Assembly (NCBI RefSeq): GCF_014695395.1
Contig: NZ_JACJOF010000007.1
Span: forward strand, 186,001 to 250,000
Direction of reading: 5' to 3'
DNA: 64,000 bases
Source of the DNA: Nodosilinea sp. FACHB-131
Lineage (GTDB): Bacteria > Cyanobacteriota > Cyanobacteriia > Phormidesmidales > Phormidesmidaceae
The notes below the pieces were generated by a model, which was given only the letters and a program-made list of their open reading frames with translations, was not told the DNA's origin and did no database searches. The translations under genes were made by a program, and so were the position numbers. Shown here piece by piece: positions 26,748 to 35,318 of this stretch (position 1 is its first letter; each line of letters opens with the position of its first letter).

Positions 26748-27074
26748 CGGATATAGGAGGGGCGATCGCCGATAAAATCCCTCCCATCATGCCAAGCTTT
26801 GACCGAGTTGACGCACTTGATTAATTTCTATCGGCAGCGAAAATTTGGGTGTAGGGTGCAAGGTATAGGGTTCAAGGCGGCGCCCTAGACCCTATACCTC
26901 GCGCTCTGAACCATTAAGAAACCGTTAGGAATAGGGGATCGTTTAGGGGACACACAATGTTTTGTAACTGCCCTGTAGCTTTAACTAAGGGTTAATGCCC
27001 GGCTCAGAATCCCCTGCTTACAATGGGGATAACACCAGAAATCCCCTTTTGCCCCCAAATTTCAGGAGAAACCC
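26748..27074. promoter_or_regulatory. Upstream region of tal with a 14-bp direct repeat and hairpin
   Basis: Two copies of a TAGGGTKCAAGGYR-like 14-mer lie at about 26852-26878. AGGTATAGGGT (26861-26871) pairs perfectly with ACCCTATACCT (26889-26899) around a 17-base loop. Further right, TTAAGGGTTAA-type AT-rich sequence and AATGGGGATAACA precede the tal SD AGGAGA at 27064-27069. No known RNA family is recognised. Confidence 0.5.
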
Positions 27075-28262
27075 ATGGCCAGCCTCTTAGAGCAGCTTCG
27101 GCAGATGACCGTTGTTGTCGCCGACACCGGCGACATTCAAGCCATTGAGAAATTTACCCCTCGCGACGCCACCACCAACCCTTCACTGATTACGGCGGCG
27201 GCGCAGATGCCCCAGTACCAGGCCATTGTTGATGACACTCTGCTCAAGGCTAAGGCCGATGCCGGGGAGGGAGCGTCGGATAAAGACGTGGCTAACCTGG
27301 CCTTTAATCGCTTGGCGGTCGCCTTTGGTCACAAAATTTTGGGCATTATCCCCGGCCGGGTTTCTACCGAGGTCGATGCTCGGCTCTCCTACGACACCGA
27401 AGCCACGGTGTCCACCGCCCGCGATATCATCGCCCAATACGACAAGCTGGGTATTACCCCTGAGCGAGTGCTGATCAAGATTGCCTCCACATGGGAGGGC
27501 ATCAAAGCCGCTGAGATTTTGGAGAAAGAGGGCATCCACTGTAACCTGACCCTGCTGTTTGGTATTCACCAGGCGATCGCCTGTGCCGAAGCGGGCACTA
27601 CCCTGATTTCTCCGTTTGTGGGTCGCATCCTTGACTGGTACAAAAAAGACACCGGTCGCGAAGAGTACCCTGCCCCCGAAGATCCCGGCGTGCTCTCGGT
27701 AACCGAGATCTACAACTATTACAAGAAATTTGGCTACAAGACTGAGGTGATGGGAGCCAGCTTTCGCAATGTGGGCGAAATCACCGAGCTGGCGGGCTGT
27801 GACCTGCTGACCATCTCACCCCAGCTGCTAGCCAAGCTCGACGAGACCCAGGCCGACCTGCCCCGCAAGCTTGACCCTGCCAAGGCCGCGTCGCTAGATA
27901 TTGAGCAAATCTCCATCGATGAAGCAACTTTCCGGTCGATGCATGAGAGCGATCGCATGGCCACCGAAAAGCTCGACGAAGGCATTAAAGGGTTTAGTAA
28001 GGCCCTCGAAACCCTAGAGGGCTTGCTCGCTAACCGTTTGACCCAGCTCACCGAGAGCAATAGCACGACCGCTACCGCTCGGGATGACCAGTTTGACCTA
28101 TTTAGAGCCTATGACTTAGACGGTGACGGCTTTATTACTCGGGAAGAATGGCTCGGCACCGATGCCGCCTTTGATGCCCTTGACCTTGACCACGACGGCA
28201 AGCTTTCTTCCTCAGAGATTGTGGCCGGACTGGGGCCTGCCTTTGAGGTTGCTTCGGTCTAA
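27075..28262 (+). CDS. tal: Transaldolase with C-terminal EF-hand pair
   Basis: 395 residues. Residues 1-330 are class I transaldolase of the pentose phosphate pathway: [14 protein letters not shown], the Schiff-base Lys135 in [17 protein letters not shown], and [18 protein letters not shown] in parts. Two EF-hand loops follow, D347-E358 ([12 protein letters not shown]) and D370-E381 ([12 protein letters not shown]), both with usable calcium ligands. Other cyanobacterial transaldolases share this tail. AGGAGA precedes the ATG, and a strong terminator follows. Confidence 0.95.
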   Translation: MASLLEQLRQMTVVVADTGDIQAIEKFTPRDATTNPSLITAAAQMPQYQAIVDDTLLKAKADAGEGASDKDVANLAFNRLAVAFGHKILGIIPGRVSTEVDARLSYDTEATVSTARDIIAQYDKLGITPERVLIKIASTWEGIKAAEILEKEGIHCNLTLLFGIHQAIACAEAGTTLISPFVGRILDWYKKDTGREEYPAPEDPGVLSVTEIYNYYKKFGYKTEVMGASFRNVGEITELAGCDLLTISPQLLAKLDETQADLPRKLDPAKAASLDIEQISIDEATFRSMHESDRMATEKLDEGIKGFSKALETLEGLLANRLTQLTESNSTTATARDDQFDLFRAYDLDGDGFITREEWLGTDAAFDALDLDHDGKLSSSEIVAGLGPAFEVASV

Positions 28263-28351
28263 CTTTTGGGGATTGAAATAATCCAGACCTCTGAGAATCC
28301 GAGGTTTTCTCGTCGTCGATACGGGCATGAGAAAATCTGAGCTGGTTAGCG

Positions 28352-28400
28352 ATCGCCAGCTGAACCCTAATGCAGGGTTCGGCTGGCGATTACTTTTACT
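28352..28400 (+). terminator. Strong terminator after tal
   Basis: Stem of 17 bp (28352-28368 with 28374-28390, one G-U) around AATGC, followed by TACTTTTACTTT. The left arm contains a HIP1-derived GATCGCCAGC. The remaining 236 bp up to the ATP-grasp gene show no gene; AGGAGG at 28625-28630 is its ribosome-binding site. Confidence 0.8.
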
Positions 28401-28636
28401 TTGACCAGTTGCCTAGCCCAATATTGCCAGGCTGGGAGTGGCTCTGCCAGGGTGTTTCCGCAAAACCGTATTGAACGCTACAGCTTGCCGCGCCCCTACC
28501 CCAGTATTGGTTAGAGCTACTGGGCTGCTTTCTATCCCTGAGAGAAGGCCCTGCCCCATTCCTATTGCTGTGCTGACTGGCCACCCAGGCACCCTGTAGA
28601 GATGACCCCCAACCCTGGATTTTTAGGAGGCCCCTG

Positions 28637-30118
28637 GTGCTATTTGACGCCTACGACCCCGGCGACTTTTTTGACGAACTGTTTTTAAGCCAGGGCCAGC
28701 CTCGCCCCGAAGCCGAGCTGCTGGTGCGGCGAGTCAACGTCATGTCGTTGGTAGAGCTACAGCAGCGGCAAAAAGCGGTGCAAAATGCTTTATTTAAGCT
28801 AGGTGTCACCTTTAATGTCTACAGCGACAACCAGGGCACCGAGCGCATCTTTCCCTTCGATGTAATTCCGCGCATCGTGCCGGGACACGAATGGGAATGG
28901 ATCGAAAAGGGTCTCAAGCAGCGGATCTACGCGATCAACTGCTTTATCCACGACGTTTACAACGATCAGAAAATTTTGAACGATGGCGTGATTCCGCGCC
29001 ATGTAGTGGAGTCGGCTCCCGGGTTTCTCAAACCCTGCATGGGCCTCAACCCGCCCAACAACATCTGGTGCCACATCACCGGCACTGACCTGGTGCGCGA
29101 CAAAGAGGGCACCTGGTACGTGCTCGAAGACAATATGCGCTGCCCGTCGGGGGTCTCCTACGTGCTCGAGAACCGGCGGGTGATGAAAAATACTTTTCCC
29201 CACCTGTTTGCGGCCATGGATATTGCAGCGGTGGATGACTACGCTAGCCAGCTGCTGGAAACCCTGCTGAACCTGGTGCCCGAGACGCTGATTAACCCTC
29301 GGGTAGCGGTGCTCACCCCCGGCATGTATAACTCGGCCTACTTTGAGCATTCCTTTTTGGCCCAGCAGATTGGCGCTGAACTGGTGGAAGGGCGCGATCT
29401 GGTGGTCTCAGACGGCTACCTCAAAATGCGCACCACCAAGGGTCTGGAGCGGGTCGACGTGGTGTATCGCCGCATCGATGATGACTTTATAGATCCCCTG
29501 GCCTTTCGGTCCGACTCGCTGCTGGGAGTGCCGGGGCTGATGGAGGTGTATCGGGCTGGGCGGGTGGCGATCGCCAACGCCTTGGGCACCGGCGTCGCCG
29601 ACGACAAGCTGATCTATGCCTACGTGCCACAGATGATTCGCTACTACCTCGACGAAGATCAGCTGATCCCCAACGTGCCGACCTACCTGTGCGAAGACGC
29701 CACCCAGCAGGCCCACGTGCTCGACCACTTAGACCAGCTGGTGGTCAAGGCCACCAATGCCTCCGGCGGCTACGGCATGCTGGTCGGTCCCCACGCCACC
29801 GCAGAGGAGCGGGCAGAATTTGGCGATCGCATCCGCGCCAACCCCCGCGGCTATATCGCCCAGCCCACCCTCTGCCTCTCGCGGGTGCCCACTCTGATCG
29901 ACGGCAGCTTCGAGGGCTGCCATGTCGATCTCCGGCCCTACATTCTCTACGGCCAGGATGTCTACGTGAACCCCGGCGGCCTCACCCGAGTTGCCCTCCA
30001 GCGCGGCTCTCTGGTAGTAAATTCCTCCCAAGGCGGCGGCAGCAAAGACACCTGGGTCGTGAAATCCATCGATCCCAACGCCAAATTGCCCATTCAGTTT
30101 GGCGGAGTGTCTGTATAG
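28637..30118 (+). CDS. Circularly permuted ATP-grasp type 2 protein
   Basis: 493 residues of the DUF404/DUF407 circularly permuted ATP-grasp family. Visible family blocks: FPFDVIPRIVPGHEW, ALKQRIYAINCFIHDVYND-like segment near 95, LEDNMRCPSGVSYVLENR, VLTPGMYNSAYFEHSFLA and VVKATNASGGYGMLVGP, the last being an ATP-binding loop. These enzymes are predicted amidoligases that form peptide-like bonds using ATP; the substrate here is unknown. GTG at 28637 is set by AGGAGG seven bases upstream. The downstream alpha-E gene is its constant partner. Confidence 0.93.
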   Translation: MLFDAYDPGDFFDELFLSQGQPRPEAELLVRRVNVMSLVELQQRQKAVQNALFKLGVTFNVYSDNQGTERIFPFDVIPRIVPGHEWEWIEKGLKQRIYAINCFIHDVYNDQKILNDGVIPRHVVESAPGFLKPCMGLNPPNNIWCHITGTDLVRDKEGTWYVLEDNMRCPSGVSYVLENRRVMKNTFPHLFAAMDIAAVDDYASQLLETLLNLVPETLINPRVAVLTPGMYNSAYFEHSFLAQQIGAELVEGRDLVVSDGYLKMRTTKGLERVDVVYRRIDDDFIDPLAFRSDSLLGVPGLMEVYRAGRVAIANALGTGVADDKLIYAYVPQMIRYYLDEDQLIPNVPTYLCEDATQQAHVLDHLDQLVVKATNASGGYGMLVGPHATAEERAEFGDRIRANPRGYIAQPTLCLSRVPTLIDGSFEGCHVDLRPYILYGQDVYVNPGGLTRVALQRGSLVVNSSQGGGSKDTWVVKSIDPNAKLPIQFGGVSV

Positions 30119-30167
30119 GCGAGTGAAGGCCCAAAAGAACCTTGTCACTCCTAACCCCACCTACCCC

Positions 30168-30213
30168 CTACCCTCCGACTCCCTACCCTCCAACTCTCTA
30201 CCCCCTCACCCCC
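30168..30213 (+). repeat. Three C-rich 15-bp tandem units before the alpha-E gene
   Basis: CTACCCTCCRACTCY occurs at 30168-30182 and 30183-30197, and a degenerate third copy fills 30198-30213, ending at the ATG. The tract is almost purine-free, so no Shine-Dalgarno precedes the alpha-E start. It resembles short tandem repeats found between cyanobacterial genes. Confidence 0.8.
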
Positions 30214-31170
30214 ATGCTGAGCCGCGTCGCCGATTCGATCTACTGGCTAAACCGCTACGTGGAGCGGGCCGAAAACGTGGCCCGCTTTGTGGACGTAAAT
30301 CTGAACTTGCTGCTGGATGCCCCTCCCGGCATGGAGCAACAGTGGGAGCCTCTGGTCAGAACTACCGGCGATCAGGCGCTGTTTAAGGCCCGCTATGAAG
30401 ATGCCTCGGCGGAGAATATTCTAAGATTTCTCACTTTCGATCGCGAGTACCCCAACTCGATCATCTCCTGCCTCAGGTCGGCTAGAGAGAATGCGCGATC
30501 GGTGCGGGAGATCATTTCTTCAGAAATGTGGGAGCAGGTAAATTCGTTTTACCTAATGGTGAATGAGGCCGCCGATGGCGGGCTGCTGTCAGAGCTGCAC
30601 AACTTTTTCCCGGAAGTCAAGATGGCCAGTCACCTGTTTGCTGGGGTGATGGATGCCACCATGGCCCACACCGAGGGCTGGCACTTTGGCCAGCTGGGGC
30701 GACTGCTGGAGCGGGCCGACAAAACCGCCCGCATTCTCGATGTGAAGTACTACATTTTGCTGCCTTCGGTAACCGACGTGGGCTCGCCCCTAGACGACTT
30801 GCAGTGGATTGCCCTGCTCAAGTCGGCCAGCGCCTACGAGATGTATCGCAAGTGCCAGTACCGCATTACCCCGCGCGGGGTGACGGAATTTTTGATTCTC
30901 AACCGGGAGTTTCCCCGCTCCATTCAGTTTTGTCTGATCGAGGCGGAGCGATCGCTCCATCAGATCTCTGGCACCTCAATGGGCACCTGGCGAACGGGTA
31001 GCGATCGCGCCCTTGGTCGCCTGCGCTCTGAACTCGACTACCTCACCATCGACGAAATCACCCAGCGGGGCCTGCATGAATTTCTCGACGATCTGCAAAC
31101 CCGGCTCAACACCGTCGGCAAGCAAGTATTCTCTGACTTTTTTGCCCTAGAGCCAGCTTCACTGCCCTAG
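30214..31170 (+). CDS. Alpha-E domain protein (DUF403)
   Basis: 318 residues, all-helical. It opens MLSRVADSIYWLNRYVERAENVARF, the signature of alpha-E proteins, and continues with RYEDASAENILRFLTFDREYPNSI and QLGRLLERADKTARILDVKYY in parts. Alpha-E proteins always partner circularly permuted ATP-grasp enzymes and, elsewhere, transglutaminase-like proteases. The ATG at 30214 is chosen because it matches the family start; an in-frame TTG at 30142 would add a repetitive PPTPY leader. Ends overlapping the convergent zinc-ribbon gene by four bases. Confidence 0.92.
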   Translation: MLSRVADSIYWLNRYVERAENVARFVDVNLNLLLDAPPGMEQQWEPLVRTTGDQALFKARYEDASAENILRFLTFDREYPNSIISCLRSARENARSVREIISSEMWEQVNSFYLMVNEAADGGLLSELHNFFPEVKMASHLFAGVMDATMAHTEGWHFGQLGRLLERADKTARILDVKYYILLPSVTDVGSPLDDLQWIALLKSASAYEMYRKCQYRITPRGVTEFLILNREFPRSIQFCLIEAERSLHQISGTSMGTWRTGSDRALGRLRSELDYLTIDEITQRGLHEFLDDLQTRLNTVGKQVFSDFFALEPASLP

Positions 31171-31520
31171 CGCACCAGCACCAGCAGCAGGCTCAGCAAC
31201 AGTAGCCCACCCAGTGCCATTAGCCCCGGATGATTGCGCAGCCAAAACCTTATTTGCTGACCAAACGCAGGGGTGGGCAGCGCCAGATCTTCAGCCGGCT
31301 TGACCGAGCGATAGAGGGTGCAGGTTGTGGCCTTAGGGCGCTGGGGGAAGTTGCAGGTGTCGTCGGCGTCGTAGAGGCAGGTAGTGCAGAGAGCCTCATC
31401 CCCCTGGGTGCGGTGCAGCGTCATGCCGGGGTGGCCGTGGGCCTTGAGGGTCAGCTGGCAACGGGGGCACTGAATTGTGGTGGGTTCGATCGGGGCTTGG
31501 CAGCGGGGGCACGAAAGCAT
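31167..31520 (-). CDS. Zinc-ribbon membrane-anchored protein
   Basis: 117 residues. N-terminal zinc ribbon CPRCQAP...CPRCQLTL (two CxxC knuckles), then a second cysteine group CTTCLYDADDTCNFP, and a C-terminal membrane helix (about 95-115, ALGGLLLLSLLLVLV) with a short tail. It is thus tail-anchored in the membrane with cytosolic metal sites. Function unknown. First in genomic order of a leftward group (transcribed last) that includes the kinase-like, TIGR03792 and TPR genes. Confidence 0.85.
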   Translation of the reverse strand: MLSCPRCQAPIEPTTIQCPRCQLTLKAHGHPGMTLHRTQGDEALCTTCLYDADDTCNFPQRPKATTCTLYRSVKPAEDLALPTPAFGQQIRFWLRNHPGLMALGGLLLLSLLLVLVR

Positions 31521-31564
31521 AGCAACGGGGGCAGCGTCATACCGTCAACAACTATGGCCGTATG

Positions 31565-32224
31565 CTAGCGCAGGCCAACCCCTACTAGACGGCGAAACAG
31601 CCGGTACCCAACCCGCACCCAGTCCAACATAAAGTAGGGCATCCGCAAGCCCAGGGGGCGAAAAAAAGGCCGATAAAGCCACCAATAGGCACGTTTTACG
31701 TCCTGCCAAGCCCGGTCGGGCGCTGAATTTAGGAAATCGGACACATCAACTACCACCCCACGCCCTTCGTGCTGCATGACGTTGCGCCCGTGGACATCGT
31801 GGGGAAACAGCCCCCGCTGGCGGGCGTAGGCCAGGGCGGCATCAATGTCTCGAATTACCTGGGGCGGAATGTCAAGGCCCCGGTGCAGCGAGTCGTATAG
31901 GTTCACTCCGGCCAGGCGCCTCAAGATTAAAAAGGGAGTTTCACTGAAGTAGCACTGCGAAAAAGCGGGATGCTCGCCCAGGCGGCGATAGACCTCCACC
32001 TCGGCCTCAATGCCCGGTCGGCCCGGAGCGTAGACTTTGACGACCTGCTCGGGATAGTCGGGGTGCGCAAAAACGGCAGCATAGTTGCCAGTCCCTAGGC
32101 AGCTCCAGGGCGTTGGCAGCCGATACACTACGACTGGATCGCAGGGGTCGATACTCTCGAGGTGTAGGTTTGGCAGTAGCTCTTCGCGAACGCGTTTTAC
32201 TAGCGCCTGAATCGGATCCAGCAT
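31565..32224 (-). CDS. Protein-kinase-like protein
   Basis: 219 residues with a small protein-kinase fold. Glycine loop GTGNYAAVF (about 42-50), VAIK-type lysine in QVVKVY, Glu in EAEVEVYRRLGEH, catalytic loop FPHDVHGRNVM with Asp and Asn, and metal motif VDVSDF in place of DFG. The C-lobe is truncated compared with Hanks kinases, as in RIO/LPS-kinase-like families. It may phosphorylate a small molecule or protein. Neighbours do not define the substrate. Confidence 0.82.
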   Translation of the reverse strand: MLDPIQALVKRVREELLPNLHLESIDPCDPVVVYRLPTPWSCLGTGNYAAVFAHPDYPEQVVKVYAPGRPGIEAEVEVYRRLGEHPAFSQCYFSETPFLILRRLAGVNLYDSLHRGLDIPPQVIRDIDAALAYARQRGLFPHDVHGRNVMQHEGRGVVVDVSDFLNSAPDRAWQDVKRAYWWLYRPFFRPLGLRMPYFMLDWVRVGYRLFRRLVGVGLR

Positions 32225-32245
32225 GGGGTGAAATGAATTTGCCGG

Positions 32246-32554
32246 TTAGGGAGAAGGGTAGCGCCGCACCTGGTATTCGCGGGCATCGATCATGCGGTAG
32301 GAAAAATTCACGACGGCGTCAAACTGCTTTTCGATCGCCTCTAAATCGGCTTGAGGAATGGCCTTCCACTGCTCGCGAGTTTGCCAGCGCACGACATACA
32401 CCACCTGGTCGAGCAAATCGGGCGAAATCCACACTTCCTTGGAGATAAAGCCGGGATACTGGCTCAGAGCGGCTGTCCAGATCTCGTTATCGACGCGAAC
32501 AAAGGTTTCACGGTTTTCAGGATCGACCGCAAAGGTGAGCCATTCAATCACCAC
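32246..32554 (-). CDS. TIGR03792 family protein
   Basis: 102 residues of a cyanobacterial dimeric alpha/beta-barrel family of unknown role. It begins VIEWLTFAVDPENRETFVRVDNEIW, then YPGFISKEVWISPD and VVYVVRWQTREQWKAIP in part. Its last base overlaps the first of the TPR stop, so coupled translation is likely. Start ATG 32554. Confidence 0.85.
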   Translation of the reverse strand: MVIEWLTFAVDPENRETFVRVDNEIWTAALSQYPGFISKEVWISPDLLDQVVYVVRWQTREQWKAIPQADLEAIEKQFDAVVNFSYRMIDAREYQVRRYPSP

Positions 32555-33810
32555 TAGGATGCTTCCTCCATCAGACGCGCAATCCGTTCTTCAAAGTAAG
32601 CCTGCTGGGCACCGAGCACCCGCGCCAGCACCAGTCCTTCTCGATAGGCAGCCAGGGCCGATGGGGTGGCCCCTAGCTGCTCGTGCACCTGGCCTAGCTG
32701 GTCGTAGGCGGCCATCATGCCGTAGGCGCTGTGGGCCTGCTGCTCTACCAGCAGGAGCTGTTCATAGAGGTAGCCCACATCGGCCCAGCGGCCAAGGGTT
32801 TTGTAGATCTCGGCCAGGTCGTTAATGGCGATCGCGGCAACTTCGAGCTGCTGCTGCTCGATCGCATTGGTGTAAGCAATTTGGTACTGGCGGGAGGCGG
32901 TGTCGAGATCGCCTAGGGTGCGGTAGTTGTTGGCCACCCGGTGCTGAAGGGGCGCAATTTGCGGCCAGAGGGTTTCGTTGCTTTGGTATAGGGTGAGCAG
33001 GCGCTGCTGTAGGGCGATCGCTCCAGCAAAATCCTGGGCCTGCTCCAGATTCTCGGCCTGGAGTCCCAGGTAGCGAATCTCGTCTTCCAGATCACTGTTA
33101 GCCTGGGCCAGCGCTACCAGCTCGCCGTAGACCTGGGCCGCTTCAGGAAAGTAAAACCAGTCAGCCCGCAGCACCGCCAGAGCATCGAGCTGGCGGCGCT
33201 GCTCAGCGCCATTGCCTCCAACCAGAGCAGCATCGACCAGGTCGCGGCGAATTTCGGCGGCGGCATCGACATCCCCTAGTACTTCGTAGGTGGCGGCCAT
33301 ACCCTCTAGCCGCTCGCCATCGTCCGGCAGCGTGAGGTCGGCGCGAATTTCGTCGAGGCGCAGGGCGTAGAGCTGTAGATCGGGGGTGGCGTTGCGATCG
33401 CGCAGTACCTGTCCGACCCGCTCAATAGCGGCGAGCTCGGCGTCAATACCCAGCAGGCGGCGCAGACGAATCTCCCGCCGCCAGAGCAGGCGAGCCGCCT
33501 CTAACTCTCCCGCTGCGTCTAGGGCGACGGCCTCTAGGGCCAGCTGGTCAAGCTCTTGCTCTAGGGCGTAAAGCTCTAGCGGGCTGAGGGGGCGAGGCAC
33601 CGTCTGTCTCGGCGGCAGCAGCGGGTCGAGGGGGTTGTCTTGCAGGGGGTCGGACAAAAAGGGAAAGCGAATTTCCGGGCGCAGGGCCTGGGCTAGCGCC
33701 AGCGGGGTAGTGCTGAGGGTGAGGGCGATCGCCACAGAAAGACTGCCCAATAGGCGAGTGAGCGGCCTATTTGTCGGTAAAAAACGAGGTGCAAAAAACT
33801 GGCGAGGCAA
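32554..33810 (-). CDS. Exported TPR-repeat protein
   Basis: 418 residues. Signal peptide LGSLSVAIALTLSTTPLALAQA at about 22-42, then about ten helical TPR-like repeats with periodic A/L and Y patterns (for example AAEIRRDLVDAALV, YRTLGDLDTASRQYQIAY, YDQLGQVHEQLGATPSALAAYREGL in part). A periplasmic scaffold is likely. The only upstream start is TTG at 33810; a stop lies seven codons further upstream. The last gene of a leftward group of four in reading order, and the first transcribed. Confidence 0.85.
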   Translation of the reverse strand: MPRQFFAPRFLPTNRPLTRLLGSLSVAIALTLSTTPLALAQALRPEIRFPFLSDPLQDNPLDPLLPPRQTVPRPLSPLELYALEQELDQLALEAVALDAAGELEAARLLWRREIRLRRLLGIDAELAAIERVGQVLRDRNATPDLQLYALRLDEIRADLTLPDDGERLEGMAATYEVLGDVDAAAEIRRDLVDAALVGGNGAEQRRQLDALAVLRADWFYFPEAAQVYGELVALAQANSDLEDEIRYLGLQAENLEQAQDFAGAIALQQRLLTLYQSNETLWPQIAPLQHRVANNYRTLGDLDTASRQYQIAYTNAIEQQQLEVAAIAINDLAEIYKTLGRWADVGYLYEQLLLVEQQAHSAYGMMAAYDQLGQVHEQLGATPSALAAYREGLVLARVLGAQQAYFEERIARLMEEAS

Positions 33811-34108
33811 CGGTTTTTCCCAAGCTGCTCACCCATCATAAACGCCGTCAACCCCCTAATGTGACAACCCCGTAACATCTCTGGAAGGCTCACCCTAGAG
33901 GGAGCCGCATCCTGTAATCTGAAGATTCGGTAGCGATTTAACCGCCCTACCCGTAGCGCTGCCCAAACGGCTGAAAACCGGTTGCCTCGTCCGTTGATCG
34001 GGATGGCCGTTTGGCTCACAACTGCCTAGGCCGATCTCCCCAGGATCCTGACGTAAATGGCGGTTGTCGTAGCGCCGTTACTAACCCTTTGCAAGCTTGT
34101 TTCAGACT

Positions 34109-35086
34109 ATGCAATCCACCGCATCCCCCACTGTTTCGACTTCCCGGCGCACCGTTCGCATCGTGTCTCGCAAGAGCCAGCTGGCGCTGATTCAAACCCA
34201 CTGGGTGCGGGATGAGTTGCAGCGGCACTTCCCCGATCTCGCTTTTGAAATTGTCACCATGGAGACCCAGGGTGACAAGGTGCTCGACGTGTCGCTCTCC
34301 AAAATTGGCGATAAGGGCCTGTTTACCCAAGAGCTGGAAGACACCATGCTGCGGGGCGACAGCGACTTTGCCGTGCACTCCCTCAAAGACTTGCCTACCC
34401 GTCTGCCCGAGGGGCTAATGCTGGGCTGCGTCACCCACCGCGAAGACCCCGCCGATGCCCTAGTCGTCCACGAGAAGAATAAGGACAAAACCCTGGCCAC
34501 CCTGCCCGAGGGCGCGGTGATTGGCACCTCGTCTCTGCGGCGGCTGGCTCAGCTGCGCCACCACTATCCCCACCTCACCTTCAAAGACATTCGCGGCAAC
34601 CTCAACACTCGCCTGCGCAAGCTCGATGAGGGCGGCTACGACGGCATTATTCTAGCGGTGGCCGGTCTACAGCGCATGGATATGGGCGATCGCATCCACG
34701 AAATTCTTCCCGCCGAGATCTCTCTCCACGCTGTGGGGCAGGGTGCCCTGGGCATCGAGTGCCGCACTGGTGATGAGGAAATCCTCAAACTGCTGAGTGT
34801 GCTCTCCCACGCACCTACCACCGCCCGCTGCCTGGCCGAACGCGCCTTTTTGCGCGAGCTAGAGGGGGGCTGTCAGGTGCCCATTGGCGTCAACACAGAC
34901 CTGGTGGGCGATACTCTGACCCTTACCGGGCTCGTAGCCAGCCTCGATGGCCAGCGGGTGATTAAGAACGTTGTGCAGGGGCCTGCGACTGAGGCTGAAG
35001 CTCTCGGTGAACAGCTGGCTCAGCATCTGCGGGCTGAGGGGGCTCAGGCCATTTTGGACGAAATCAACGCCACCAACCGCTCTTAG
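34109..35086 (+). CDS. hemC: Porphobilinogen deaminase
   Basis: Builds hydroxymethylbilane, the tetrapyrrole chain for chlorophyll, heme and bilins. The 325-residue form has [13 protein letters not shown], the catalytic-domain HSLKDLPT and GTSSLRR, and the dipyrromethane cofactor Cys in [14 protein letters not shown] 34109 is preferred over TTG 34097. In the leader, CCAAACGGC (33963-33971) pairs with GCCGTTTGG (34006-34014); I recognise no riboswitch. Confidence 0.95.
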   Translation: MQSTASPTVSTSRRTVRIVSRKSQLALIQTHWVRDELQRHFPDLAFEIVTMETQGDKVLDVSLSKIGDKGLFTQELEDTMLRGDSDFAVHSLKDLPTRLPEGLMLGCVTHREDPADALVVHEKNKDKTLATLPEGAVIGTSSLRRLAQLRHHYPHLTFKDIRGNLNTRLRKLDEGGYDGIILAVAGLQRMDMGDRIHEILPAEISLHAVGQGALGIECRTGDEEILKLLSVLSHAPTTARCLAERAFLRELEGGCQVPIGVNTDLVGDTLTLTGLVASLDGQRVIKNVVQGPATEAEALGEQLAQHLRAEGAQAILDEINATNRS

Positions 35087-35318
35087 TAAGCTGCGATCGC
35101 ACCCCAGGACTAAAGTCTGACCATCGTGGTTTGCCAACTTGCTCAGGGACTAAATGCTTAGTCGGCTGGCATCAGCTTGGGGTACCTAGGGGGCCAATTT
35201 GAAAAGCGGCCCCATTTACCCAGCAGAACTAAAGAAAAGCCTAAAATCTCCACAAAGCGGCCTCTGCATCTGGCCAAAGAGATAAATCATCGGTCACAAT
35301 AAGCTCAAGATTGGCCGG

